Shown here: piece after piece, positions 1 to 12,734 of the stretch
Position numbering within the stretch: position 1 is the first letter of the stretch
Layout: every line of letters starts with the position of its first letter
DNA from: Tolypeutes matacus
Lineage: Eukaryota; Chordata; Mammalia; Cingulata; Chlamyphoridae
Direction of reading: 5' to 3'
DNA length: 64,000 bases
Assembly: GCA_026826555.1 (NCBI GenBank)
Contig: JAKSZT010053923.1
Coordinates: 1,921,992-1,985,991, forward strand
Notes under the pieces: generated by a model
Database searches by the model: none
What the model saw: the letters and a program-made list of their open reading frames with translations, nothing else
What the model was told of the DNA's origin: nothing
Translations under genes and position numbers: made by a program

Positions 1-33
<33 letters not shown>
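1..33 (+). repeat. Poly-A run at window edge
   Basis: The window opens with 33 consecutive A, immediately followed by a 5'-truncated L1. It may be the A tail of an element lying upstream of the window, or filler added at the 5' junction of the L1. The left side cannot be seen, so its owner is undecided. Confidence 0.6.
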
Positions 34-36
<3 letters not shown>

Positions 37-864
37 ATGTTACAACTCAACAAGAAAAAGACAAACGGCCCAATTTAAAAATGGGCAAAAGATTTGAATA
101 GACATTTCTCCAAATAAGAAATACAAACGGCAAAATAGCACATGAAGAAATGCTCAACATCACTCATGATTAGGGAAATGCAAATCAAAACTACAATGAG
201 ATATCATTTCACACCTATCAGAATGGCCACTATTAAAAAGACAGAGATCTACAAGTGTTGGAGAGGATGTGGAGAGATAGGAACACTTCTTTACTTTTGG
301 GGGGAATGCAGGATGGTACAACCACTATGGAGGACTGTTTGGCAGTTCCTAAAGAAGTTGAATATGGACTTGCCATGTGACCCTGCTATACCACTACTGG
401 GTATATACCCAGAAGAACTGAGAGCAGTGACACGAACAGACATCTGTACACCAATGTTCATAGCCACATTATTCACCATTGCCAAAAGTTGGAAACAACT
501 CAGGTGTCCATCAACAGACAAATGAATAAACAAACTGTGGTCTATTTACACGATGGAATATTATGCAGCTATAAGAAGAAATGAAGTCGTAAAGCATATG
601 GCAACATGGATGAACCTGGAGGATATTATGTTGAGTGAAGCAAGCCAGACACAAAAGGACAAATACTGTATGATTGTGTTACTATGAACCAAATATATTG
701 TGTAATATATTGTTTGATTCCAAAAAATTTTATATGTATCCAGTACATTTAATTGAGAAATGTATGTATTTATTCATCTATGTTTAGTTTTTAGTTTTTA
801 ATTGTTTATATATTCAATTATTAAATGTACAAAATAAAGGGGAAAAAAGTAAAAAAAAAAAAAA
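34..864 (+). mobile_element. L1 3' end (ORF2 C-terminus, 3'UTR, A tail)
   Basis: A 5'-truncated LINE-1 that is nearly collinear with the last 740 bp of the full-length L1 at 33144-39437. It holds the ORF2 C-terminal coding region, a short 3'UTR (TATATTGTGTAATATATTG) and ends in an A tail near 850-864. It belongs to the younger L1 type of this window. A partial LTR follows directly. Confidence 0.93.
142..525 (+). pseudogene. L1 ORF2p C-terminal fragment
   Basis: An open stretch of 127 codons encoding the C-terminal part of the L1 ORF2 protein (endonuclease/reverse transcriptase), which in a complete element is about 1,240-1,280 residues. The C-terminal cysteine cluster has the L1 pattern C-x3-C, but the histidine of C-x3-C-x7-H-x4-C is read as tyrosine, whereas the copy at 38913-38966 keeps histidine. 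The endonuclease and RT domains are absent, so the fragment cannot act alone. The reading frame continues upstream with stops. Confidence 0.85.
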
Positions 865-865
865 G

Positions 866-1221
866 ACTCCATGGGCCCATCCTTTTCTGATCTCAGCTGT
901 AGGCTGGCATAGGGCTCATCTCTCCCCAGGGCTCCAGGATCAAAACTGAAAAGTTCTCTCTCTCTTCTCATGTATCTTCTGTGTATCTTCTTGAGTGAGT
1001 GTCTGTTTATATCAGCTCACCAAGTGGGAGGGGACTCAACCCTGAGTCACGCACTACTGACGTGGTCAAATCAAAGCCCTAATCTTAACAGGTAATTTAA
1101 TCAAGACATGTCAGCTGAATCTAATGCATTCAAAGGGTATCACAACACACCCAGAGGAGCAGACCAGTTTACATACATAATCTTTCTTTCTGGAATTCTT
1201 AAATAATCTCAAACTGCCACA
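866..1221 (-). mobile_element. Partial MaLR-like LTR
   Basis: Aligns by eye with the second half of the LTR at 41474-42078 (shared: AATCAAAGCCCTAATCTTAA, CAAAGGGTATCACA, ACAGACCAGTTTACA, final AAACTGCCACA). The first half is missing where it abuts the L1 tail at 864. The A-rich and polyadenylation side lies in the missing half, so the LTR reads on the minus strand. Confidence 0.75.
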
Positions 1222-1675
1222 GAAGCCTATTCATAGTAGCCTCAAATTGGAAAAAAACCTTAGTGGCCACGAAGAGGTAAATGGCAACAAACTGTGGTAT
1301 GCTCACACAGTGGATTACTATACAGCAATTAAAAACAAACAAACTATTGATACTTGCAACTGTGGATGAATCTTACCACAGAAGCCAAACATAGAAGAGT
1401 ATATACTATAATATTCCATTTACATAACTATCAACAGGCAAAACTAATCTTTGGTGGAAAATAAGAATGCAGGTTAACTGGACAGGGCTGGAGATTGGCC
1501 AGGAGAGGATACAAGAGAATCTTCTGTGTGCTGGAAATATCCTACATTTTTGTCTGAGAGGTGATTACTTAGGTGTTTTTATATGTAAAAGTTTCTTGAG
1601 CTGTACATTTAATACTTGTGCATTGTATTGTACCTGCATTATATCTCAATAAAAATGGAAAACACATCCATGCAT
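1222..1675 (+). mobile_element. Old L1 3' end
   Basis: Diverged end of L1 ORF2 and 3'UTR (TGGATTACTATACAGCAATTA is the ORF2 tail text 'YYAAI'), ending in TTATATCTCAATAAAAATGGAAAA, the tail typical of old mammalian L1s. Many frame breaks; no coding capacity. Confidence 0.75.
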
Positions 1676-1689
1676 AATGATTAAATAGT

Positions 1690-2300
1690 GTTTTTTTGTT
1701 TTTATATTTACTTTTTATTATTTAAATAAATGTTTTATTTTTAAATAATTTTAGATTTACAGAAAACATGTAAAGATAGTACATAGAGTTCCATCTCCCC
1801 TCACCCTGTTTTCCCTATGATTAACATTTTACATTATTTAATAGCAATGCACCAATGTTGGGTTTTTTGGTGTTATAAATGTATCACACTTTATTCAGGT
1901 TTCACTAGTTTTTTCCCCCAATGTCCTTTTTCTGTCACAGTGACCCATCCAGGATCCCACATGACATTTAGCTGTCACATCTCCTTAGGTTCCTCTGAGC
2001 TGTGATGGTTTGTCAGACATTCCTGTTTTTTTTTATGCCTTTGACAGTTTTGAGGAATACTGGTCAGGCATTTTGTAAAATGTCCCTCAATTTGGGATTG
2101 TCTGATGTTTCTATCATGGTCAGACTGGGGTTATGAGTTTTGGGGAGGAAGACCACAGAGGGAAAGTTTCCTTCCCATCACATTCTGTTAAGGGCACGTG
2201 CTATCAATCTGCCTTATCATTGATGATGTTAAGCTTGATCACTTGGCTGGGATAGTGTTTGCCGTTTCTCCGCATACTTCTATTACGAACAGAGTTTGCT
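1690..2300 (-). mobile_element. Ancient L1 3'UTR-like repeat
   Basis: Text such as AATTTTAGATTTACAGAAAA, CTGGTCAGGCATTTTGTAAA and TGTCCCTCAATTTGGG is the reverse strand of a common, ancient mammalian L1 3' region, followed by GATGTTAAGCTTGATCACTTGG. No open frame of note. The family name is from memory and not checked; a comparison with a repeat library would settle it. Confidence 0.5.
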
Positions 2301-2364
2301 GGGTTTTTTAAATAAAATACATGAACAGCATCAGAAAATCTACTACTACTAATATATCACATAG

Positions 2365-3832
<1,468 letters not shown>

Positions 3833-3847
3833 ATCCCTTGGTGCCTT

Positions 3848-4044
3848 TTTATTTTTTTTATTTTTATTTTTTTAAAGATTTTATTTATTTATTCATTTAT
3901 CCCCCCCTTGCTGCTTGTGCTCGCTGGGTCAGCCAACCACGCTGTGCAGGTGGGCTTGCCTTCACCAGGAGGCCCCGGGAACCGAACCCGGGGCCTCCCA
4001 TATGGTAAACGGGAGCCCTACTGATTGAGCCACAGCCGCTTCCC
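3848..4044 (-). mobile_element. DAS-type SINE (monomer)
   Basis: On the minus strand: GGGAAGCGGCTGTGGCTCAATC head, B-box-like GGGTTCGGTTCCCGGGG, CG-rich body, GGGGGGGATAAATG and an A-rich tail. Flanked by a perfect 15-bp target-site duplication ATCCCTTGGTGCCTT at 3833-3847 and 4045-4059. Derived from a tRNA-Ala-like gene and mobilised by L1. Confidence 0.95.
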
Positions 4045-4802
4045 ATCCCTTGGTGCCTTGACATCAGTTTAGACCCTGGTGATGATGAGACAACTACGGA
4101 TTAGGAGAAATGCCTCCCTAGGCAGCTAGTAGACACTCAAAGTGTGGCCACATGGTGAAGTGGCATTCAAAAACATGAACTTTAGAAGTGTCCCTCTTTA
4201 TGGCCAATAAAGGTAATTGGGGGAACTGTGTGACATTGGTGTAGAGAGTGTGTATCCCCAGGGGCATGAAATTGGACTAAACAATACATGTGGTAATAGT
4301 GACACCAAGCAGTGGATCCATTTGCCCCTTTGCAACTTAAGTAGGAGTTATCTGAGACTATTATGCCCTCAGTTATACCTGGCCTATAAAAGAGATGAAG
4401 TTCCTTTGAATACCTTCTTCGAGAGTCCAGCATTGTGTATTCTGAGAAGTTAAATGAATGCCTTGGTCACTGACAGTAATGTCAGGGACTCCAAAGGGGA
4501 TAAGGACTGTTCTGGTGAGGCCTTGTATAATGGTATTAGTATGTGTAGAGATATGTGTGTCCTTGATTTAAATGTTGGGTATCTACAAGGCAAGAGATTC
4601 TGAGTTCTTTACCCCAAAGGTGGCAACTCTTAGGCAATGGTCCAAGAGTTTGTAAAAATGTACAGATGGGGCCAGTTGTTGTCCAATGCTCGATGACTGA
4701 CAGAGGTTTGGTCAATTGTGCTGACCCTCAGATCCCATACTTTATTCAGGGACATCCTGGTTAAGGGATGAGAAGCAGCAACATTTCACTGAGCTCCAGC
4801 AC

Positions 4803-5426
4803 TGTGGCAGTTTTATATAGTTGTGAATTCCAAAAATAGATATTGGATTATGCTTGTAAACTGGTCTGCTCCTCTGGGTGTGATTAAATTATGATTGGGG
4901 CTTTGATTGGGCCACGTCAGTAGGATGCCCCTTGGTGGGCGAGGACTCAAAGATAAAACTACGTGGCAGAGCAGAGGGGTTGGCTGAAGTTTGAGTTGGA
5001 GTTCTGATGCTGAGTTTTAATGCTGGAGCCTGGGGAAGCAAGCACACAGAGGAGCTTGGTCGTGAGGAAGGAGAGAAGGTCCCGAGAAAAGAGACGAGCT
5101 GTTCCCCTGACAGTTCACAGCTGGCCTTGTGGAGAGAGGCAAAGCCTAGAAAGCCTCATAGTCTACAGCTGACCTTGTGGAGGAAGCAGAAGAGCGGAGC
5201 CCAGAGAGAAACAGAGCCCCAGGAAGGGAGGAGCCCAAGAAGCCTGAACCCTGACAGACGTTGGCAGCCATCTTGCTCCAACACATGGCCATAGACTTTG
5301 ATGAGGGAAGTAACTTACGCTTTATGGCCTGATAACTGTAAGCTTCTACCCCAAATAAATACCCTTTATAAAAAAGCAACCAATTTCTGGTATTTTGCAT
5401 CAGTACCCCTTTGGCTGACTAATACA
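4803..5426 (+). mobile_element. Solo MaLR-like LTR
   Basis: A 624-bp LTR beginning TGTGGCAG and ending GACTAATACA, with a perfect 5-bp duplication AGCAC at 4798-4802 and 5427-5431. Near its end is CCCCAAATAAATACCCTTTATAAA, containing the polyadenylation signal, followed by ATTTCTGGTATTTTGCATCAG and CTGACTAATACA, resembling the ending of MaLR LTRs. It sits inside the ERV relic. Relatives here: 866-1221, 40481-41067 and 41474-42078. Confidence 0.85.
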
Positions 5427-6586
5427 AGCACATATAATGATGATGACACTACTGTAAAGTGTATGAACTCATATTGCTATTCACTTAGTTAATCTCAAGG
5501 GACTCTGTAGCTAAAGGGTCTGGGAGAGAGGTGACCTCCTCTAACACCATGGAATCTGGTAAGGGACTAAGGATAGGGGAGACCACCCCCTCTTCCAAGT
5601 GGAAATGGCACAGGTTTGGCCCAATCTGTAGCAAGCAGGCCTTAGTAGCCATGTCAAGCTTGTAAGGTGCTGCTTCCATGACCCAAGGCACCTGGATACA
5701 GAGGGTCCCAGGCTCAGGGTCTAGTCTCCTGAATGCGGTGTGCTGCCAGTAATTTCTACTCTAATGGAGCTTAGAATGGGGCCAAAGAGGGCATTTTTTT
5801 TTTGCATCAGAATCCCATGACAATTTATGGCCATTGTGGATGGTCAAGAGACTCCAGGAGGCAAGGGAAGAGGTGGCTAAAGCCTCTATAGTGAAGGATT
5901 CTCAGTGGCACTAATAAGACCTGTTGATATCATTTTGGACAGATTCTAGAGCCTGTAGTTGGAGGGGGCCCCATTCAAGGTAGGCCATATTGCAAGTAAC
6001 AGCATCAGTGAAATTGAGTACAGTTTTTAAATGAAGAATATGTTACCTCCAGAACCCCAAAAGTAATAAAAGATGTTGGACTTATGGTAACATTGTGGAT
6101 GCTGAGAAGGTCAGGGACGGAGCAGCTCTCAGTTTGCCAAATAATTTCCAGGAATGTAACATAAGTGGCAAGACCTTGCATGTGGTGTGGGGCAATGGCT
6201 CATCCCCTTTTTGTGAGCTCCTTTGAATTTGTATGTCCTTAATGAGCATGTTAAATAAATCTTCTTGGAGCAGGATGTCATCAATGTAATGTCATACTTG
6301 TACACCTAGAGAAGGGTGGATGCAGTTCAGATTTTGCTGGCAAAAATTGTGGGTGATGGCAAGGCTGTTGATGTACTCCCATGGGTGACCTAATAAATGT
6401 GTATTGTATCCCTTTGGAGGTGAAGGAAAACTGTGACTGGCAGGCTGTTGAAATAGGCACTAACCAGAACATATTAGCCTAATCTATAATAGCAAAATAT
6501 TTCCTGGTTATTGATTGGATGGAGTCAGTAATTTCAATAATATTGGATATGGGGACACTAATGGATGAGACCACAGAATTAAGTTT

Positions 6587-6693
6587 TTTGTTTTTTTTTT
6601 TGTTTTTTCTTTTTACCGGGAGGTCCTGGGAATCGAACCCAGGTCCCTCCATATGGGAGACGGACGCCCAACAAGTTGAGCCACATCCACCCC
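6587..6693 (-). mobile_element. Short DAS-type SINE
   Basis: Minus-strand short SINE: GGTGGATGTGGCTCAACTTG head, B box GGGTTCGATTCCCAGG, ACCTCCCGGTAAAAAG followed by an A/C-poor tail. The 16-bp duplication CCACAGAATTAAGTTT is perfect at 6571-6586 and 6694-6709. Only the tRNA-like part is present (about 105 bp), as in 20794-20896 and 44498-44596. Confidence 0.95.
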
Positions 6694-6731
6694 CCACAGA
6701 ATTAAGTTTGCAGCAATTCACCATGAGGCAC

Positions 6732-7191
6732 TGTCTTAGTTTTGCTAGACTGCTATCACAAATGGATTTGGCTTAAACAATTGGAATTTATTGACTTGTG
6801 GTTTTGAGGTTTGAAGAAGTCAAAATTGAGGCATCAGCACAATGATGCTTTTATCCCCAAAGACTGGCATTCACGTGCTGGCTACTGGCTATCCTTGCGT
6901 TCTTGGCTTTCCTGTCACATGACAATGCACATGGTGATGCTTCCTGTCTGTTCTGAATTCCTGCTGACTTCATCCTTCTAGTTCCTCCACATGGCATTCT
7001 CTTTCTATGTTTGAATTTCTTCTGCTTATAAAGGACTCCAATAATCTAGATTAAGACCCAACATCATTCAGTTGGGCCATAACTTAATTTAAAATAACAT
7101 CTTTAAGATATCCTATTTATAACAGGTTCACAACCACAGGAATGCAGACCAAGTCCAAGAACATGTCCAAATTACATAATTCAATCCACCA
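6732..7191 (-). mobile_element. LTR of the TGTCTTAGTTT type
   Basis: Starts TGTCTTAGTTTTGCTAGACTGC and ends near AATTCAATCCACCA, the reverse strand of an ERVL/MaLR-type LTR. It lies in the RT-coding part of the ERV relic: RT-like text stops at about 7196 and resumes at about 6730. I could not find a clean 5-bp duplication, so the exact ends are uncertain. Confidence 0.6.
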
Positions 7192-7640
7192 TAGGTGCCA
7201 TTCATTCTTTTGAAAGAACAGCCCAAACTGGCCTGTTAAGTGGAGAAATAGTGGGAATTATCACCCCTTGACTCATTACATCTTATTTAATAAGTTTCAG
7301 TCTTGAAAGTCCTGTTCTTATTTACATTGGACCATATTAACCATTTTAATTGGAGATCAATGGGTGTTCCATTTTGCCAAGCCAATTTGTAAGTTCTAAA
7401 GACTTAATTTTATTTTAATTTATGACTCCTAGTGTCAGAGCATTCATGATCACTATGGCATATTTTAGGGTGATACTTTTGATGTCTAATTGTCTTCTAT
7501 TTTATATTCAATTACTCCCCTAGGAATGTAAAGGCACCATGTTTAAATTTAGCAAGATCCCTAGGTAAAACTTAAACTTGAAGCCCAGTATTTCTTAAGA
7601 CCCTGAAAGTTTGCCAATTGGTGCATTTCAGGACATCTTA

Positions 7641-7767
7641 AAGTTAATTCAGAACCTTTGTGGTAGAGATGCAAAAGCCAATCAATGCCCTTTTATCTTT
7701 TTTATCAAAAATAATTATTCTTGAAACACATATAAAACAAAAATTTGCCATTTTAACTATTTTCAGG
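7641..7767. repeat. Probable old L1 3'UTR sliver
   Basis: TTGAAACACATATAAAACAAAAATTTGCCATTTTAAC resembles the reverse strand of old L1 3'UTRs. Short and diverged, ending where L1 ORF2 text starts at 7768. Confidence 0.35.
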
Positions 7768-9359
7768 ATAACATTCTTCTCAAGTGGACATGGATCATTC
7801 TCCAGGATAGTATACATGTTGAGACACAAAAGAAGTCTCAATAAATTTAAAAAGATTGAAATAATACAAAGCATCTTCTCTGATCATAAAGGAATGAAGC
7901 TGGAAATAAATAAAAAGAAAGAACTGGACAAATACATAGAAGTTAAATAACACATTCTTAAACAATCAATGGATCAAAGAAGAAATTACAAGGGAGATCA
8001 ATAAATACTTTGAGATGAGTGAAAACGAAAACAAACATATCAAAATTTACAGGATGCAGTGAAGGCAGCCCTGAGAGAGCAATTTACAGTCCTCAGTACT
8101 TACTTTAAAAAAGCTCAAATCAGAGACCCAACCATACACGCATAAGAAGTAGAAAAAGAACAGCAAATTAAACCCAAAGTGAGCAGAAGGAAAGAAATAA
8201 AAAAAATTACAGCAGAAATAAATGAAATAGAGAATAAAAAAAAAGAGAGGACCAACAAAACCAAAAGTTCATTTGTTGAAAAGATCAATAAATTTGACAA
8301 ACATTTAGCTAGACTGACAAAGAAAAAAAGAGAGAAAATGCAAATAAAGAAAATCAGAAATGAGAGGGGGAACATTACTACTGACCCCACAGAAATAAAA
8401 TGGACCATAAGAGGATACCATGAACAACTGCATGCCAGCAAAGTATAAAACCTAGATGAAATGGGCAAATTCCTAGAAACACACAAACTTCCTACACTTA
8501 CTTTAGAAGGAATAGAAGACTTCAATAGGACAATCACAATTAAAGAGATTGAATCAGTCATCAAAAACCTCCCAACAAAGGAAAGCCCAGGACCAGATGG
8601 CTTCACAGGTGACTCCTACCAATCATTCCAAGAAGAATTAATACCAATCCTGCTCAAACTCTTCTGAAAATTTGAAAAGGAGGGAACACTACCTAATATA
8701 TTCTATGAGGCCTAACATCACTCTTATACCAAAGAAAAAAATATTAAAGACCAATTTCTCCTATGAATATAGATGCAAAAATCCTTAACAAAATACTAGT
8801 AAATCAAATCCAATAGAACATTAAAAGACTTATACAAATCAAGTGGGATTTATCCCAGGCATGCAAAGGTACTTCAATGTAAGAAACTCAATTAATGTAA
8901 TACACCACATTAACAAAACAAAGATATAAAACACACAATCACTTCAACTGATGCAGAAAAGGCATTTGACAAAACCCAACATCCTTTCTTGATAAGAACA
9001 CTTAGAAAAATAGGAATAGAAGGAAACTTCCTCAACATGATAAAGGGCATATATGAAAAACCCTCAGCTAATGTCATACTCAATGGTGAAAGGTTTAAAG
9101 CTTTCTCTCTAAGATCTGGAACAAGACAAGGATGCCCACTGTCACCACTGTTATTCAACGTTGTACTAGAAGTTCTAACTAGAACTGTTAGGCAAGAAAA
9201 AGAAATAAAATTCATGCACATTGGGAAGGATGAAGTACAACTTTTACTATTTGTGATGAAATACAAAGTCTTGAAAGATCTACCACAAAGCTACTAGAGC
9301 TAATATATTAATTCAGCAAAGTGGTGGGTTACAAGATCAGCACACAAAAATCAGTAATG

Positions 9360-10270
9360 TTTCTGGGGATGCAGGAGTGGGGCAGGGAGCAGTAGGAGAG
9401 AGGGAATACAAAAGAGCACAAGAAAACTTTTGGGGGTGATAGATATGTTCATTACTTTGATTGTGCTGATTATTCCACAGATGCATAAATATGTCAAATC
9501 TTATTAAATTGCAAACCTTAAATATGTGCTTTTTAAAAAGGATTTATGTATTTATTTACTTTTATCCATTTTTACCAGCCTCCCCACCCCCCGCCGTTTT
9601 TGCTGTTTCTGTGTCTGTTCACTGGGCTACTCTCTGTGTCCGCTTCCTGCCCTCTCTTCTCATCCTTCTCCTCCTATCTTCACATCCTCAGAACCTTCCA
9701 TATGGGAGAGAGCATCCTATTGCCTGTGCCACCTTAGTTCCTGGTTTTTTAGCACGTCTTGTCTTGGTTCTCCCTTGTGTCACTCCTCTGTTACAACATC
9801 ATCTTGCTGCATGGCTCACGGGGCCTGGCGGCATACCTGCACACAGGGCCTGGAGTGCTCACCCACGCTGGGACCTGGTGGCCCGCGTACCTTCTATATT
9901 TTTCTTTTTTTTTTTTTACCGGGAGGTCCCGGGAATGGAACCCAGGTCCCTCCATATGGGAAACGGACGCCCAACCATTTGAGCCACATCTGTCCCCCTG
10001 CTGTATCTCTTAAGGTTGTCCAAAGATACCTAGAGTTACAGTCATTTCCCATACAGGATGGTCATATAATAAATCAGGTTTAGTTTATCACCAGCATTTA
10101 AAAACCAGACCTAGGGAGAAAAACTAGGTTTGGGGACACATGCATGTTTTCTAATATAGCGAATGTTTAGCCTACCCTGATTATCACAAAATCAGGACAG
10201 CGAGAATATTCGCACAATATGTGCTTTTTTTGCACATCATTTATACCTCAATAAAAAGTGCTTAAAACCC
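9360..10270 (+). mobile_element. L1 3' end inserted in older L1
   Basis: Short L1 tail (TATGTCAAATCTTATTAAATTGCAAACC ... TTATACCTCAATAAA) placed inside ORF2 of the surrounding L1. AAAAATCAGTAAT occurs on both sides (about 9347-9359 and 10273-10286), consistent with a target-site duplication. The tail is itself split by the composite SINE unit at 9535-10215. Confidence 0.75.
9535..10215 (-). mobile_element. Composite unit: 216-bp 5' module + dimeric SINE
   Basis: On the minus strand a 216-bp non-tRNA module (10215-10000) runs without a break into a dimeric DAS-type SINE (9999-9535) with an A-rich tail. The whole unit, not just the SINE, is bounded by the duplication AATATGTGCTTTTT at 9521-9534 and 10216-10229. 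A second copy with the same 5' start lies at 59534-60228. It therefore moved as one RNA. Confidence 0.88.
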
Positions 10271-10822
10271 CTAAAAAATCAGTAATACACTAATAATACA
10301 CTAATAATGAGCAAGCTAAGGAGGAAATCAAGAAAAATTTCCATTTACAATAGCAACTACAAGAATTATATATCTAAGAATAAATGTAGCCAAGGAAGTA
10401 AAGGTCTTGTGCACAGAAAATTACAAAACATTGCTATAAGAAATTAAAGAAGTCCTAAACAAATGGAAGGTCATTCCATGCTCATGGATTGGAAGACTAA
10501 ATATCGTTAAGATGTCAATTCTACTCAAACTGATTTACAGATTCAACTCATCCCTAATCAAAATTCCAACAGCCTACTTTGCAGAAATGAAAAAGGCAAT
10601 TACCAAATTTATTTGGAAGGGAAAGGGACCCCCAAATAGCCAAAATTATCCTAAAAAAGAAGAACAAAGTCTGTGGACTCACACTTCCTAACTTTAAAGC
10701 ATATTAGAAAGCTGCAGTTGTCAAAACAGCCTGGTTGTGGCACAAAGATAGATATACTGACCAATGAAATCTAACTGAGAGTTCAGAAATAGATCCTCTT
10801 ATCTATAGCCACTTGATTTTTA

Positions 10823-11211
10823 AAAAAATTTTTTATTGTAACATATATACAACATAAAATTCCCCACTCTAAGCCACTTTCATATGTACAAGTCATTGAT
10901 ATTAATTACACCCACAATTTTGTGCTACCATCACCACCATTGCCCTCTCTTTTATTAAATAAAACTTTATTTATTAAAGTATATCATTCATACATGAACA
11001 TATATAAACAATAAGTATATAGTAAAAGTTGTGAACTTACAAAACAAACATGCATGTCATCATACCGGGCTCCCATACATCACCCACCACCAACACCTTG
11101 CATCATTGTGAAACATTTGTTACAAACTATGAAAGAGCATAATCAAAATATTACTAACTATAGCCCATATCTTACATTTGGTGTATTTTTTCCCCAATCC
11201 ACCTGATTACC
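10823..11211 (-). mobile_element. L1 3'UTR-type insertion
   Basis: Reverse-strand L1 tail text (TTATTGTAACATATATACAACATAAAATT; GTTGTGAACTTACAAAACAAACATGC) flanked by ACTTGATTTTT at about 10811-10821 and 11216-11226. It splits ORF2 of the host L1. It appears to hold two abutting tail segments, changing near 10945. Confidence 0.65.
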
Positions 11212-12510
11212 ACCACTTGATTTTTGACAAGACTGCCAAGTCTATAAGTTGGGAAAGAATAGTCTCTTCAACAAATTGTATTGGGAGAATTGGATATCCA
11301 TATCCAAAAGAATGAACGAGGCCCTCTATATCACACCACATAAAAAAATTAACTCAAAATGGATCAAATATAAGAACCAAGACAATAAAACTCCTAGAAG
11401 AAAATGTAGGGAAACTTCTTCAGGATCTTTTGTTAGGCAATAGTTTCTTACACTTTACACTCAAAGCACAAGCAATGAAAGAAATAAATAGATTAATGGG
11501 ACCTCTTCAAAATTTAAAACTTTTGAGTGTTAAAGAACTTTGTCATGAAAATGAAAAGACAGCCTACTCAATGGGAGAAAACACTTGGAAAGCACATATC
11601 CAATAAGGGTTTAATGCCTAGAATATATAAAGAAATCCTACAGTTCAACAATAAAAAGACAAACGACCCAATTTTTAAATAGGCAAAAGACTTGAACACA
11701 TTTCTCTAAAAAGGATATAAAAATGGCTTAAAAGCACATGAAAAGATGCTCAACATCACTAGCTGTTAAGGAAATGCAAATCAAAACCACAATGAGATAC
11801 CATTTCACACCCACTAGAATGGCTGCTATTTTAAAAAAATGAAAAATAAGTGTTGGAGAGATTGTGTAGAAACAAGAACACTCATACATTGTTGGTGAGA
11901 AAGTGAAATGGCACAGCCACTGTGCAAAACAGTTTGGTGGTTTCTCAGAAAGTTAAGTACAGAATTACCATATGAGCTGGCAACCCCACTTCTGGATATA
12001 CACCCAAAAGAATTAAAAGCATAGACTCAAACAGTTATTTGCACGTCGATTTTCATAGTGGCACTATTCACCATTTCCAAAAGATTAAAGCAGCTCAGTG
12101 GATGGATGGATAAGCAAAATGTGGTATATATGTACAGCGGAATGAAAAAGGAATGAAGTTCTGATCCATGGGACAACATGGATGAACCTTGAAGAGCTCA
12201 TATTGAGAGAAATAAGCCAGACACAAAAGGACAAACCTTGTATGATCTCGTTGATATCAAATAATTAGAATAAGCAAATAAATTCATAGAATAATGGTTA
12301 GCGAGGCCCGGGATGATGGTTAGGGTATGGGGAATGAAAGCTTCATTGTACAGAGTTTCTATTTGGGGCGATGGAAAAGTTTTGGGAATGGATGGTCGTG
12401 ATGGTAGCACAACATTGTGAATGTTATTAACAGCACTGAATTATACATTTGGATGTGGCTAAAGGGGGAAACTTTATGTTTTATATGTTACTAGAATAAA
12501 ATTTTTATAA

Positions 12511-12734
12511 AGTCATAGGCCTGTATAATATATACAGTGAATCCTAATGTAAACCATGGACTATAATTAATAGCACAATTATCATAATATTCTTTCATCA
12601 GTTTTAACAAATGCACCACACCAATGCAAGGTGTTAATAATGGGAGAGGGGGCTGTTTGGGAACACTGTATTTTTGCTTGGTTTTTCTGTAAACCTACAT
12701 CTTCTCTAATTAAAGAAAAAAACAAAACAAAACA
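12511..12734 (+). mobile_element. L1-type 3' tail fragment
   Basis: AATAGCACAATTATCATAATATT...CACACCAATGCAAGGTGTTAATAATGGG...TTTTTCTGTAAACCTACATC is the terminal 3'UTR segment shared by many L1s and by repeat X in this window. Ends in an A-rich tail that abuts the HAL1 5'UTR. Confidence 0.65.

Larger units (their letters stand above)
4060..7640 (-). pseudogene. ERV-L-like pol relic (RT to integrase)
   Basis: A minus-strand endogenous retroviral pol region in order: RT N-terminal text at about 7260-7196, RT motif-A region near 6500-6479, RT motif C reading YIDD at 6288-6277, an RNase H-like stretch toward 5430, and an integrase core piece with SDQG at 4471-4460. The phrasing resembles class III ERV-L. 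It is interrupted by LTRs at 6732-7191 and 4803-5426 and a SINE at 6587-6693, and carries many stops and frameshifts; one stop lies directly before the motif-A segment. No gag, env or own LTR pair was recognised. 7262-7640 is assigned only by continuity. No function expected. Confidence 0.75.
7768..12510 (+). mobile_element. Old 5'-truncated L1 with nested insertions
   Basis: L1 ORF2 text starts in the endonuclease C-terminal region (TTCTTCTCAAGTGGACATGG) and runs through RT to 9359, resumes at 10271-10822 and again at 11212-12000, with 3'UTR to 12510 (AATAAAATTTTTATAAA). Interrupting pieces: an L1 tail fragment (9360-10270, itself carrying the composite SINE) and a minus-strand insertion (10823-11211). 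Frames such as 8179-8448, 8461-8667 and 8989-9297 are remnants of one ORF2; the last holds the [17 protein letters not shown] region. Multiple stops; inactive. Confidence 0.9.

Noticed and set aside
8115..8606. 163-codon minus-strand frame that looks like a membrane protein
   Set aside because: It is the antisense of the L1 ORF2 lysine/glutamate-rich region, giving Ser/Phe/Leu runs.
9491..10083. 163-185 codon frames across the SINE
   Set aside because: They lie wholly within the composite SINE unit. T-rich and GC-rich SINE text happens to stay open.
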